Below are positions 7,249 to 15,641 of a DNA stretch of 33,546 nucleotides, piece after piece. Made by a program: the position numbers and the translations under genes. The notes below the pieces were generated by a model that ran no database searches, was not told the DNA's origin, and saw nothing but the letters and a program-made list of their open reading frames with translations. Position 1 is the first letter of the stretch; each line of letters opens with the position of its first letter. This stretch comes from Nanohaloarchaea archaeon B1-Br10_U2g1 (lineage in GTDB: Archaea > Nanohalarchaeota > Nanosalinia > Nanosalinales > Nanosalinaceae), in contig LKMN01000008.1 of the NCBI GenBank assembly GCA_001563875.1, positions 1 through 33,546 of the forward strand. Reading direction: 5' to 3'.

Positions 7249-9660
7249 ATGGCAGTGTTTGAAATCCAGTTAATCGATATTGACTACCAGATTGAAGATG
7301 GAGAGGTATACATCAGAGGTTTTGGAAAGACTTCTGAAGACGAGAACATTCTGTTCTATGATAGAGAGTTCCTGCCTTATCTTTACGCGGTACCGGAAAA
7401 AGATAAGGATATAGGGGATTTGAGACAGAAGATTCAGGAGACCGACTTCTCTAATGAGGGGACAGAGATACCTGTAAGAGATATCGAAACAGAGAAAGTG
7501 GTCGATGGAAGTAAAGAGATAGAAGCTCTAAAAGTTTTCTCAAACATACCTGCGATGATTCCCAAACTAAAAAACGAGTTATGGGATCTTCCTGAAGTAA
7601 AAGAGTGTAGAGAGTTCGACATACCGTTTTATAGACGCTACTTGGTTGACAGAGAGATCAGGCCAGGTTCATGGATACAGGTAGAAGGCAAGTCTGAAGA
7701 CGGAGAGATAGAAAACGTTCTGGAACTAGAAAGCATTGAAACCGGTTTAGAGAAAGAAACCGGTATAGACTGGTATACAGCAGCTTTTGATCTTGAGGTC
7801 TACCAAGATGAGATTATCATGGTCTCCATCTATTCGGAAGATCTCGAAAAAGTTATTACGACAGAAAAAGTTGACAGAAGCTTCGTTGAAACGGTTGAGA
7901 GTGAAAAAGAGCTGATTAAAAGTCTTGTAGAGATACTGGAAGATAGAGATATTGATGTACTGACCGGTTACAATACTGATGAGTTCGACTTTGATATACT
8001 GAGGAAACGTGCAGAACACCATAACCTTAACTTAGAAATGGGCAGAGACGGTGAAAGAATGAAGTTCAACCGTAGAGGCCGGTTTAAAGGAGCTAGGCTT
8101 AAAGGTAGAATGCATCTTGACATATATCCTTTTGTTTCCCATGTTCTTGCTCCTGGACTCGATTCGGAGACACTGGATCTGGACTCTGTCTCAGAGGAGC
8201 TCTTAGGACTAAACAAAGATGATATGTCTTGGGAAGAGATGAAAGCCTCTTGGAAAAATAAGGAGGACCTAGAGAAGTTCTCAGAATATGCTCTGAAAGA
8301 CTCCGAACTGGCTTACAAGCTAGCAGAGGAACTGGTTCCTCAGATACTTGAGCTTTCAGAAATCACAGGCCTAATACCTTTCGATGCATGCAGACTGACT
8401 TATGGACAGCTCACAGAGAACTATCTCATAAGAGAGGCCCGGGACCGTAACATGTTGGCTCCGAACAGGCCCTCACAGGACAAGAGGAGTAAGAGAAGAC
8501 GTCAGGACGCATACTCCGGAGGTTTCGTCTATACTCCTGAGGCAGGGCTTTACGAGGAGATAGGGCTTTTCGACTTTAAGTCTCTCTACCCAACAGTAAT
8601 GGTGGCTCATAACATATCTCCGGATACACTGAATACTGAGGACTGCGAAAACCGTTTCAGCTTAGAAAAGTTTGACTACGACTTCTGTCAGGACGAGACA
8701 GGTTTCTTCCCAGAGCTGGTTAGAGAGCTGGTTGAGGACCGTTCCAAGATAAAGAATAAGATGAGGAATCTAGAAGAAGACAGTCAGGAATATAAATCTC
8801 TGGATAACAGACAGCAGGCGGAGAAAATACTTGCAAACTCGTTTTACGGATACCTAGGATACAGCGGAGCCAGATGGTACTCCAGAGAATGTGCGGAAGC
8901 CACAACCTACATGGGAAGAGAATATATTCACGAAACTATCGAGATAGCGGAGGAAATGGACTTTGAGGTCGTTTACGGGGATACGGACTCTGTATTCCTT
9001 AAAGCTGAGGATATAGGGTCTGAGGCAGACTCTTTCCTTGATAGGGTTAACAGCAGTCTACCGGAGTTTATGAAACTGGAGCTGGAGGGGATATTCACCA
9101 GAGGTTTCTTCACCTCAACAGACTCTGGTGAAGGAGCTAAGAAGAAGTACGCGCTTTTATCTGAAGACGGAGATATGAAGATAACAGGCTTCGAACAGGT
9201 GAGAAGAGACTGGAGCCCTGTAGCCAAAAATACTCAGAAGGAAGTTCTTAGGAAGGTTTTAGAAGATAATATAGGAGGAGCCGTAGAAGAGGCTAAACAG
9301 ACCGTAGAGGATCTGAGACGGGGCAATATCCCGGTAGAACAGCTGAAGATATTCACTACGCTGACTAAAAAACCTGAAAATTATGAGTCTACAGCCCCTC
9401 ACGTCGAAGCAGCAAAGAAAGCGATTAAACAAGGAAAAGATATAGGGCCTGGAGATACTGTAGCTTACGTTATAACTAGAGGAGGAGGCACCATCTCTTC
9501 AAGAGCAGAAACAGTTGAAAATGCTCAGGACTACGACTCAGACTACTATATAGAGAACCAGGTTCTGCCGGCAGCAGTCAGAGTCCTAAAAGTGTTCGGT
9601 TATACGGAAGGCCAGCTTAAGGGAGAAGGAAAGCAGAGCGGTTTAGGGAGATTTAGCTAA
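7249..9660 (+). CDS. polB: Family B DNA polymerase with 3'-5' exonuclease
   Basis: 803-aa replicative-type polymerase, probably the main leading/lagging enzyme. The exonuclease motifs are FDLEVY (Asp181, Glu183), GYNTDEFD (Asn241, Asp246) and YALKD (Tyr346, Asp350). Polymerase motif A is DFKSLYP from 441, motif B KILANSFYG (525-533), and motif C YGDTDS (575-580). The C-terminal thumb and a basic-acidic tail ending LGRFS follow; there is no obvious PIP box at the very end, although QSGLGRFS is weakly similar. No intein interrupts motif A or C, common insertion sites in archaeal PolB. A TATA-like CTTTACTTAAC (7215-7225) lies about 25-30 nt before the ATG. Confidence 0.98.
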   Translation: MAVFEIQLIDIDYQIEDGEVYIRGFGKTSEDENILFYDREFLPYLYAVPEKDKDIGDLRQKIQETDFSNEGTEIPVRDIETEKVVDGSKEIEALKVFSNIPAMIPKLKNELWDLPEVKECREFDIPFYRRYLVDREIRPGSWIQVEGKSEDGEIENVLELESIETGLEKETGIDWYTAAFDLEVYQDEIIMVSIYSEDLEKVITTEKVDRSFVETVESEKELIKSLVEILEDRDIDVLTGYNTDEFDFDILRKRAEHHNLNLEMGRDGERMKFNRRGRFKGARLKGRMHLDIYPFVSHVLAPGLDSETLDLDSVSEELLGLNKDDMSWEEMKASWKNKEDLEKFSEYALKDSELAYKLAEELVPQILELSEITGLIPFDACRLTYGQLTENYLIREARDRNMLAPNRPSQDKRSKRRRQDAYSGGFVYTPEAGLYEEIGLFDFKSLYPTVMVAHNISPDTLNTEDCENRFSLEKFDYDFCQDETGFFPELVRELVEDRSKIKNKMRNLEEDSQEYKSLDNRQQAEKILANSFYGYLGYSGARWYSRECAEATTYMGREYIHETIEIAEEMDFEVVYGDTDSVFLKAEDIGSEADSFLDRVNSSLPEFMKLELEGIFTRGFFTSTDSGEGAKKKYALLSEDGDMKITGFEQVRRDWSPVAKNTQKEVLRKVLEDNIGGAVEEAKQTVEDLRRGNIPVEQLKIFTTLTKKPENYESTAPHVEAAKKAIKQGKDIGPGDTVAYVITRGGGTISSRAETVENAQDYDSDYYIENQVLPAAVRVLKVFGYTEGQLKGEGKQSGLGRFS

Positions 9661-9668
9661 TTTATAAG
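9661..9668 (+). promoter_or_regulatory. TATA box for the small gene after polB
   Basis: TTTATAAG directly after the polB stop codon is centred about 26 nt before the ATG at 9691, the spacing expected for a leaderless archaeal transcript. The downstream gene therefore need not depend on polB transcription. Confidence 0.5.
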
Positions 9669-9690
9669 AATTAATGGCTTAAATGGTGTT

Positions 9691-9993
9691 ATGAATCCGG
9701 TTAATAATACTGAGGACACTCTTACGGAATCTAATGATTTATATGAGCAAGGCACAGAAGATCTAAAGACCGAAATTAAAACGCTTGTTAAGTACTCAGA
9801 CGATTATCTGAGCTCTAGAGATATATACAGACGCTTTGAATCATACTTTGGCTCAGAAGACAACTTTTACTCTGAAGAGGATCTAGAGTATGTTTCCAGA
9901 GCTCTAGTCGAGATGAGAAATGATAAAGAAGTTGAGAAGACAGCTTTCCTCCAAGAAGACGGTGCGAAGATAGTCTACAGACTATCTGAATAG
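9691..9993 (+). CDS. Small acidic protein, possible winged-helix
   Basis: 100-aa hypothetical protein. Residues 1-25 are acidic and likely disordered. From about residue 25 the pattern helix, helix (SSRDIYRRFESYF), helix (EEDLEYVSRALVEM), then two strands (EVEKTAFLQ and AKIVYRLSE) fits a compact winged helix. I do not recognise the family. It lies 30 nt after polB on the same strand with its own TATA-like box, and converges on the glycosylase gene with 16 nt between the stops. Confidence 0.65.
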   Translation: MNPVNNTEDTLTESNDLYEQGTEDLKTEIKTLVKYSDDYLSSRDIYRRFESYFGSEDNFYSEEDLEYVSRALVEMRNDKEVEKTAFLQEDGAKIVYRLSE

Positions 9994-10009
9994 AACCGGC
10001 ACCTCTATC

Positions 10010-10669
10010 TTACTTAAATACTTCTCCTGTCTCTATAGACCATAATACCAGATCTAAAGCCTTTATGTCTATACCTGTATCTTCTGCAAGCTTTCGCATC
10101 TTTCTCTCTATCTCCAGATAGCTTTCCTTATCTGAAGGCTGCTCCAGGTCTTCTAAGTAGTTAAGTTCGTAGAGCTTGCTGATTATACGGCTAGAAACTA
10201 TTGCGAAACCGTTTCCATAACCTATATTCCTGAGAAAGTGTGATCCACCTTTCCAGCTTAAGCCGTCTATATTTTCGACAAACCAGCTTCTTGTCTTATC
10301 TAGGTTGTCGGGTCTGATGAGTTCAGCGATCTTCAGCTTTCCGGAGGGGTCTGTCAGCGTTGGTTGAGACAGTTTTTTCCGGTTCTCTACTATATATGAA
10401 GCCTTTTTCTGTTCGTACTGGATATCGTTCAGTTCTAAGACTCCTGCTACTTCATCTTTCTCACTGCTTTCTAAGAGGCCAAGTTCTTCAAGTTTCTGGG
10501 TAGCTTCCCAAGATTTCTTTGCAGAGCTTTGGGACGTTAGAATAACGAAGACCAGTTCTTTGAATAGGCGGTCGTTATCAGCGTCTCTTAGTTTCTCAAA
10601 CTCTTCCAGACGGCTATCTATAACTTCTCTGTTTTCTTGATAGTGTTTCAAGATTTTCTTCTTGTCCAT
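10010..10669 (-). CDS. Ogg2-like N-glycosylase/DNA lyase, catalytic Asp apparently replaced
   Basis: 219-aa HhH-GPD protein of the Ogg2 type, which normally removes 8-oxoguanine and nicks abasic sites. Characteristic parts are FVILTSQSSAKKSWEA (about residues 41-56), the HhH with the Schiff-base Lys (LSWKGGSHFLRNIGYGNG, Lys140), and the C-terminal LDLVLWSIETGEVFK, matching the family ending LDLYLWYxxTGKVLK. The segment that normally reads AIIDRH, with the essential Asp, reads AIVSSR here, so Ser159 sits at the Asp position (codon TCT). The protein may be inactive, use another acid, or act only in lesion binding. The start is ATG; a TTTAAA box is about 25 nt upstream. Confidence 0.8.
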   Translation of the reverse strand: MDKKKILKHYQENREVIDSRLEEFEKLRDADNDRLFKELVFVILTSQSSAKKSWEATQKLEELGLLESSEKDEVAGVLELNDIQYEQKKASYIVENRKKLSQPTLTDPSGKLKIAELIRPDNLDKTRSWFVENIDGLSWKGGSHFLRNIGYGNGFAIVSSRIISKLYELNYLEDLEQPSDKESYLEIERKMRKLAEDTGIDIKALDLVLWSIETGEVFK

Positions 10670-10710
10670 ACCGTATAAACGAGACGGCTACAGTTTAAAC
10701 TCTTGTTCTG

Positions 10711-12123
10711 TTAGACTGTGTGGATAGGGTTGCCTTGAGCGTCTTCACATGCTTCGGCGAATGCTTCTGGAAACGTCGGGTGTGCATGGATAGTGTTAAC
10801 AATATCGTCGAGATAAGCCTGCATCTCTAGTGCTAGAGTAGCTTCCGAAATCATATCTGATACTCTGACGCCCACCATTTGGACTCCTAAAAGCTTGCCC
10901 TTCGGACATGCCAGTACGCGGACAAATCCGGAGGTATCGTCCACGGTCATAGCCCTTCCCGAAGCTGAGAATGGGAATCTGCCGACCTTCAGTTCGTCAC
11001 CGTACTCTTCTTCAGCCTCTTCCAAGCTTTTTCCAACAACAGCCACTTCAGGATCAGTATACATAACCTTTGGGATGACCTGGTTGTCAAAAGCAGCAGG
11101 CTCTCCGGCTATTACTTCGGCCGCTACACGACCTTCTCTGTAGGCTTTATGAGCCAGCATCGGCTGTCCTGCTACGTCTCCTATAGCAAATATGTTTTCT
11201 TCAGAGGTTCTCATCTGTGAATCAACTTCGATAAAACCGTGTTTATCTGGTTCTATAGAGGTATTCTCAAGACCTAGCTCTTCTGTAATGTTTTTAGGTG
11301 TTCTACCTACTGCAACAAGAATATAATCTCCTTCAATCTCTATTTCTTTATCTTCTTTCTCTGCAATGAGTACTGCCTTTCCGTCTCTGTAACTTACTTC
11401 TTTAGCCTTTGTGGACTCGTAAACGGTGTCTGCGTAATCGCTGTTAGAGTTCTTCAAGCTTCTTACAATTTCTTCATCAAAGTTTCCAAGTATTCTTTCC
11501 ATTGCTTCAACAACTTTAACTTCTGAACCAAACTTAGAGAATTTTGTAGCTGCCTCCATGCCTATATACCCGCCTCCCACAATTACAAGCTCCTCCGGTA
11601 CCTCTTCAAGATTTAGAAGCTCTCTAGAGGAAATAATCTTTTCTTGGGAAAACTCTAGACCGGGTATCTCCATAGGCTGGCTGCCCGTGGCTATAACAGC
11701 GTTTTCAAACTCTATCTTGTCGGTACGGTGTTCTTCTTCAACCCTTACAGTCTTCGAATCAATAAATCGAGCCTCACCTTTCTTTATTTCGACATCATGT
11801 TTTCTTAGAATCTGTCTGACCCCTCCGTTCAGCTTATCTACAATACTGTTTTTCCAGTTCTGTACTTCTGAGAAGTCAAGATCTTCTTCGCCGTAGTAGT
11901 TTTTTTCGTCTCTACTGAGAAATTTTTCATACATCTTGGAGGAGTGGATAAATGCTTTTGCGGGTATACATCCACGGTTCAGGCATGTACCGCCTATGTC
12001 TTCTTTCTCAACCAGTACAACATCTTTATCTTTCTGTGCAGCCCTCATAGCGGCAGTGTATCCTCCTGGACCTCCACCTATGACCACTACGTCTGTTCCT
12101 GTTGCTATATCTCCTACAACCAT
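10711..12123 (-). CDS. lpdA: Dihydrolipoamide dehydrogenase (E3)
   Basis: 470-aa flavoprotein that reoxidises the dihydrolipoyl arm of E2 with NAD+. The N-terminal FAD Rossmann motif is VVVIGGGPGGYTA (12-24). The redox disulfide is GTCLNRGC (Cys47, Cys52). The NAD-binding VIVGGGYIGMEAA is mid-protein, and FAIGDVAG is the second FAD motif. The C-terminal interface has the His-Glu pair in HAHPTFPE (His448, Glu453). It is the last gene of the E1alpha-E1beta-E2-E3 operon; its ATG is one base after the E2 stop codon, and TGAGGG inside the E2 end serves as ribosome site, so translational coupling is likely. Confidence 0.97.
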   Translation of the reverse strand: MVVGDIATGTDVVVIGGGPGGYTAAMRAAQKDKDVVLVEKEDIGGTCLNRGCIPAKAFIHSSKMYEKFLSRDEKNYYGEEDLDFSEVQNWKNSIVDKLNGGVRQILRKHDVEIKKGEARFIDSKTVRVEEEHRTDKIEFENAVIATGSQPMEIPGLEFSQEKIISSRELLNLEEVPEELVIVGGGYIGMEAATKFSKFGSEVKVVEAMERILGNFDEEIVRSLKNSNSDYADTVYESTKAKEVSYRDGKAVLIAEKEDKEIEIEGDYILVAVGRTPKNITEELGLENTSIEPDKHGFIEVDSQMRTSEENIFAIGDVAGQPMLAHKAYREGRVAAEVIAGEPAAFDNQVIPKVMYTDPEVAVVGKSLEEAEEEYGDELKVGRFPFSASGRAMTVDDTSGFVRVLACPKGKLLGVQMVGVRVSDMISEATLALEMQAYLDDIVNTIHAHPTFPEAFAEACEDAQGNPIHTV

Positions 12124-12124
12124 T

Positions 12125-13498
12125 TTAAACCCTCATAAGTAGTTGTTCGGGGTTTCTAAGATTTTCTACAACTTCTTTCATGAATCTCGCTCCTGTTGCG
12201 CCATCTATTACACGGTGGTCGTAGCTTAGTGAAATTTTTACTGTCTTTCGAGGTTTAATATCTCCTTTAATAACTTCGGCTGTCTCTTTAATACTTCCTA
12301 TACCTAGTATGGCTGTTTGGGGATGGTAAATAATAGGTGTGAACTCTTCAACACCTATGACACCTAGATTGGTTACTGAGAATGTTCCTGTCTCCATCTC
12401 GTCTCTCGTGACCTTCCCTTCTCTAGCTCTTTCGACTGCTGATTCTATGCCTTTGGCAAGTTCGACAATACTTTTACTGTCGATATCTTCTACAACAGGT
12501 ACCATGAGGCCTCTATCTGTATCTACAGCAATATTGAAGTTGTAATCTTTCTTCAGTATTATCTCGTTCTCTTCTTCGTCCAGTTCGGCGTTGAGTTTCG
12601 GATAATCCTTTAATCCTTCTACTACAGCCTTCATGATGAAAGGTAGATAGGTCAGATGAACTTCAAAGTTTTCTTTTTCCTCTTCACGTAGTTCAACCAG
12701 TTTTGTTACATCGACCTTTTCAACATGAGTTACGTGAGGTGCTGTGAAACGGGACTCAGACATTTTATCTGCCATTGACCTCTCTAGTCCCGACATTTTG
12801 ACTCTTTCAGACTCTTCGGCACTTACTTCCTCTTTCGTTGTTGCACTGTCTTTTTGGTTGAGTACGTCGTCTCTTGTTATCTTTCCTCCTCGTCCTGAAC
12901 CTTTTATTTTCTCTAAATCTATGTTCTCTTCTCTAGCTAGCTTTCTTACCGAAGGAGTGGCGTTTACATCCGTTTTAATCTCTTCGGCTTTATTTGAGGT
13001 ATCTTGAACTTTCTTGTCTGTATTATTTTCTTTGTCTCTCGCTGCTTCTAGTACTTCTTCTTCAGTTATTCTCTCGCCGTTTTTAATCTTTGAGAGCGCC
13101 ACGTCTTTCTCTTCAGCAAGTTTCCGGACTTTTGGCAGTGCAAGAACTTCTCCCGCTTTAGTATCTCTTTCTACAGTATTTTCTTCGGTACTTTCAACCT
13201 CTTTTTCGTTATCTCTATCTTCGTTATCCTTATCTTCTACAGTCTCTTCAGCGGCCTCCACGGAGCCATCATTGTTTATGACCATTATCACTTCTCCTAC
13301 TTCTATGTTGTCACCCGGCTCTACCTTAAGTTGTGATACTGTTCCGTCGGCTGGAGCAGGTATATCAACTACTGCTTTATCCGTCTCCGCCTCTCCTACA
13401 ATCTGGTCTTCTTCAATTTCTTCACCTTCGTCAACCATCCACTGCAGGAACTTTCCTTCTGTTACTCCTTCTCCGGTGTCGGGGAACTTGAATTCCAA
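12125..13498 (-). CDS. Dihydrolipoamide acyltransferase (E2), two subunit-binding domains
   Basis: 457-aa core of the 2-oxoacid dehydrogenase complex. One lipoyl domain (1-75) has the attachment Lys41 in ETDKAVVDI. Two peripheral subunit-binding-like domains follow: about 120-152 (degenerate, with NGERIT in place of the Gly-rich GSGRGG loop) and 180-213 (canonical, GSGRGGKIT). Acidic linkers separate them. The catalytic acyltransferase domain runs to the end, with SYDHRVIDG (His428, Asp432). The start is TTG (13498-13496), since an in-frame TAA precedes it and the next ATG is inside the lipoyl domain. AGGTGA six bases upstream overlaps the E1beta stop codon. Most single-lipoyl E2 proteins have only one binding domain. 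Confidence 0.95.
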   Translation of the reverse strand: MEFKFPDTGEGVTEGKFLQWMVDEGEEIEEDQIVGEAETDKAVVDIPAPADGTVSQLKVEPGDNIEVGEVIMVINNDGSVEAAEETVEDKDNEDRDNEKEVESTEENTVERDTKAGEVLALPKVRKLAEEKDVALSKIKNGERITEEEVLEAARDKENNTDKKVQDTSNKAEEIKTDVNATPSVRKLAREENIDLEKIKGSGRGGKITRDDVLNQKDSATTKEEVSAEESERVKMSGLERSMADKMSESRFTAPHVTHVEKVDVTKLVELREEEKENFEVHLTYLPFIMKAVVEGLKDYPKLNAELDEEENEIILKKDYNFNIAVDTDRGLMVPVVEDIDSKSIVELAKGIESAVERAREGKVTRDEMETGTFSVTNLGVIGVEEFTPIIYHPQTAILGIGSIKETAEVIKGDIKPRKTVKISLSYDHRVIDGATGARFMKEVVENLRNPEQLLMRV

Positions 13499-13508
13499 AG
13501 CTTATCAC

Positions 13509-14477
13509 CTAGAACTCCAGGACTCTTTCCAGTCCGTTTACTGTTCTTTTGAGGTTAGGCATGTGGTAGTCTTCCAGGGTGTATAGAGGGTAGGGTACAT
13601 CAGGAGCTGTTACTCTCTCTACAGGAGCCTCCATATGTAGTATTGCTTCTTCCTGTATCCTTGAAGCTATCTCAGCACCAAATCCTCCGGTCTTAACTGC
13701 TTCATGAAGAACTACCGCTCTACCAGTCTTCTTAACAGAATTTAGTACGGTATCAAAGTCGGTAGGATATATTGTCATAAGATCGATAACTTCTACTGAG
13801 GCATCTACTTCCTCGGCCGCTTTTTCCGCCAGCGGAACCATTGCACCCCAGGCTATTAGTGTTACGTCTTCTCCTTCTTTTGCTATCCGTGCTTTCTCGA
13901 GATCTATCTCTTTTTCTCTGTCAACCTCTTGCTTAAAGGCTCTGTAAGTCTTTTTAGGCTCTAAAAACACCACCGGGTCATCGAGCTGTATTGATTTTCT
14001 TAGCAGAGAGTATGTGTTTTGAGGCGTACTAGGTATTACAACGTGCAGGCCTTGTGAATGTGCGTAAAAGGCTTCAGGACTTTCTTGGTGGTGTTCCAAG
14101 GCACTTATTCCTCCTCCGTAAGGCGCCCTGACTGTTAAAGGCACGTTGTAGTCTCCGCGGCTTCTTATACGCATACGTGAAGCGTGTTCCTTAATCTGGT
14201 AGAACGCTAGGTAAGAGAATCCTGAGAACTGCATCTCGACTACAGGTCTAAAACCGTAAAGACTCATTCCTATCGCGGTTCCGGCGATACCGGATTCTGC
14301 TAATGGGCTGGAGAAAACTCTTTTCTCTCCGAACTCTTCTTGAAGTCCTTCAGTTGCGCGGAATACTCCTCCGTCTTCCCCAACGTCTTCCCCGTAGGTT
14401 ATAACGTCTTCGTCCTCCTCGAGTTCGTCTCTTAAGGCCTCATTTACCGCGGTTATAATATTCATTTTCTCGGTCAC
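13509..14477 (-). CDS. 2-oxoacid (pyruvate) dehydrogenase E1 beta subunit
   Basis: 322-aa TPP-dependent decarboxylase subunit; with E1alpha it decarboxylates the 2-oxoacid and loads the lipoyl arm of E2. Family features are YGEDVGEDGGVFRAT near residue 27, SPLAESGIAGTAIG, the segment VRAPYGGG then HHQES, and a C-terminal transketolase domain (GAMVPLA, VIDLMTIYPTD). The GTG start overlaps the E1alpha stop codon as TAGTG. The substrate could be pyruvate or branched-chain oxoacids; pyruvate is preferred because of the adjacent acetyl-CoA synthetase and malic enzyme genes (inference). Confidence 0.95.
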   Translation of the reverse strand: MTEKMNIITAVNEALRDELEEDEDVITYGEDVGEDGGVFRATEGLQEEFGEKRVFSSPLAESGIAGTAIGMSLYGFRPVVEMQFSGFSYLAFYQIKEHASRMRIRSRGDYNVPLTVRAPYGGGISALEHHQESPEAFYAHSQGLHVVIPSTPQNTYSLLRKSIQLDDPVVFLEPKKTYRAFKQEVDREKEIDLEKARIAKEGEDVTLIAWGAMVPLAEKAAEEVDASVEVIDLMTIYPTDFDTVLNSVKKTGRAVVLHEAVKTGGFGAEIASRIQEEAILHMEAPVERVTAPDVPYPLYTLEDYHMPNLKRTVNGLERVLEF

Positions 14478-15538
14478 TATTCGGCCACCTCCTTTCTGAG
14501 GTCTGTCTTCTCTTTCTCAAGTATCTCGGGCATGTCGCCGTAAACATAGTCAAACAACTCGTCAAACTCCGGATCATCCATATCCATTGCCTTATTTGCG
14601 GCTTTATCTATTTTTTCCTCGGCTTCTTTCTCGTAGTCAGCTAGTTCATCGCTCCACATTCCGTTTTCTTCTAAAAACTGTTTGAACCTTGACAAAGGGT
14701 CATGTTCGTTCCAGCTCTCTATCTCTTCCTTGTCTCTGTATCGTGTAGAGTCGTCAGAGGTAGTATGGTCCTCCAGTCTGTAGGTAACTGCTTCTAGAAG
14801 TGTGGGTTCTCCGTTTCTAGCTCTATCCATTACTTCTCTCATAGCTTTTATTACTGCAAGAACATCGTTTCCGTCGACTTGTAAGCCATCTATACCGTAG
14901 GCTAATGCTTTCTGTGCTACAGTATCCGAGTTTGTCTGCTTTTCAAAAGGCATGGAGATTGCGTAATGGTTGTTCTGTACAAAGAATACTGAATGTGCGT
15001 CGTAAACTCCTGCAAAGTTTAAAGCTTCGTGAAAATCGCCTTCGCTAGTACTACCGTCTCCTGTAAAACCTACAACAATATTATTGTCTTCTTTGAAGCT
15101 CATAGCCATTCCTAGACCTGCGGTGTGAAGGTTCTGGGTTCCTACAGGTATTGAGACAGGCAAGGTGTTTAGCTCGGCTAAGCCTTTCTGACCGTTTGCA
15201 TCGCCCATCCAGCGCCGGAAGATCTTTTCTAGAGGTGCTCCTCTAGTTATGAATGCGGCGGTCTCCCTAAAGCTTGGTACTACCCAATCCTCGTCATTTA
15301 AGGGGTATATAGCGCCTATCTGTGCTGCTTCCTGTCCTTTGTGTGGGGCATATGTAGAGATTTCACCTCTTCTCTGAAGTGAGAAGGCTTTTTCATCGAA
15401 CTTTCTGGCAAGCATCATTAAACGGTAGAGCTCTTGGAACTCCTCCTCTTCTAGCTCTGGAGCCTCTTGCTCAGGGTTTTCAGAGTTTAATACCTCAATT
15501 TTTTCTATCTCTCCTGAGAACACCTTTTCTCTAGCCAT
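14477..15538 (-). CDS. 2-oxoacid (pyruvate) dehydrogenase E1 alpha subunit
   Basis: 353-aa TPP-binding subunit. The thiamine diphosphate motif GFTGDGSTSEGDFHEALN continues to VQNNHYAIS (GDG...N). The phosphorylation-loop region LEDHTTSDDSTRYRD is in the C-terminal half. The ATG at 15538 (MAREKVFSG) is chosen because TTTATATT at 15565-15573 (complement) is centred about 30 nt upstream, leaving a leader of only a few bases. A longer frame to 15586 would start upstream of this promoter. It is the first gene of the E1alpha-E1beta-E2-E3 operon and divergent from the MFS gene. A complete dehydrogenase complex replaces the ferredoxin-dependent oxidoreductase usual in anaerobic archaea. Confidence 0.95.
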   Translation of the reverse strand: MAREKVFSGEIEKIEVLNSENPEQEAPELEEEEFQELYRLMMLARKFDEKAFSLQRRGEISTYAPHKGQEAAQIGAIYPLNDEDWVVPSFRETAAFITRGAPLEKIFRRWMGDANGQKGLAELNTLPVSIPVGTQNLHTAGLGMAMSFKEDNNIVVGFTGDGSTSEGDFHEALNFAGVYDAHSVFFVQNNHYAISMPFEKQTNSDTVAQKALAYGIDGLQVDGNDVLAVIKAMREVMDRARNGEPTLLEAVTYRLEDHTTSDDSTRYRDKEEIESWNEHDPLSRFKQFLEENGMWSDELADYEKEAEEKIDKAANKAMDMDDPEFDELFDYVYGDMPEILEKEKTDLRKEVAE

Positions 15539-15564
15539 TATAGATGAAGTTAAATCTCCGCTCC

Positions 15565-15573
15565 AATATAAAG
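15565..15573 (-). promoter_or_regulatory. TATA box of the dehydrogenase operon
   Basis: The complement of AATATAAAG reads CTTTATATT, a good archaeal TATA element, centred about 30 nt before the preferred E1alpha ATG. No other strong element lies in the 103 nt shared with the divergent transporter gene. Confidence 0.5.
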
Positions 15574-15641
15574 AATGGTTTTGCAACTAAGAGGTAACTG
15601 GGATCTTCTATTCGGAAATCTTTACAACCGAAAGCCTCTCA

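Noticed and set aside
13014-13586. 190-codon plus-strand frame, Ser-rich
   Set aside because: Antisense shadow of the E2 and E1beta genes; low-complexity Ser/Leu composition is the complement of acidic codons.
15539-15586. Longer E1alpha start
   Set aside because: It runs through the TATA-like box at 15565-15573 and adds residues not seen in the family; the ATG at 15538 fits a short leader.
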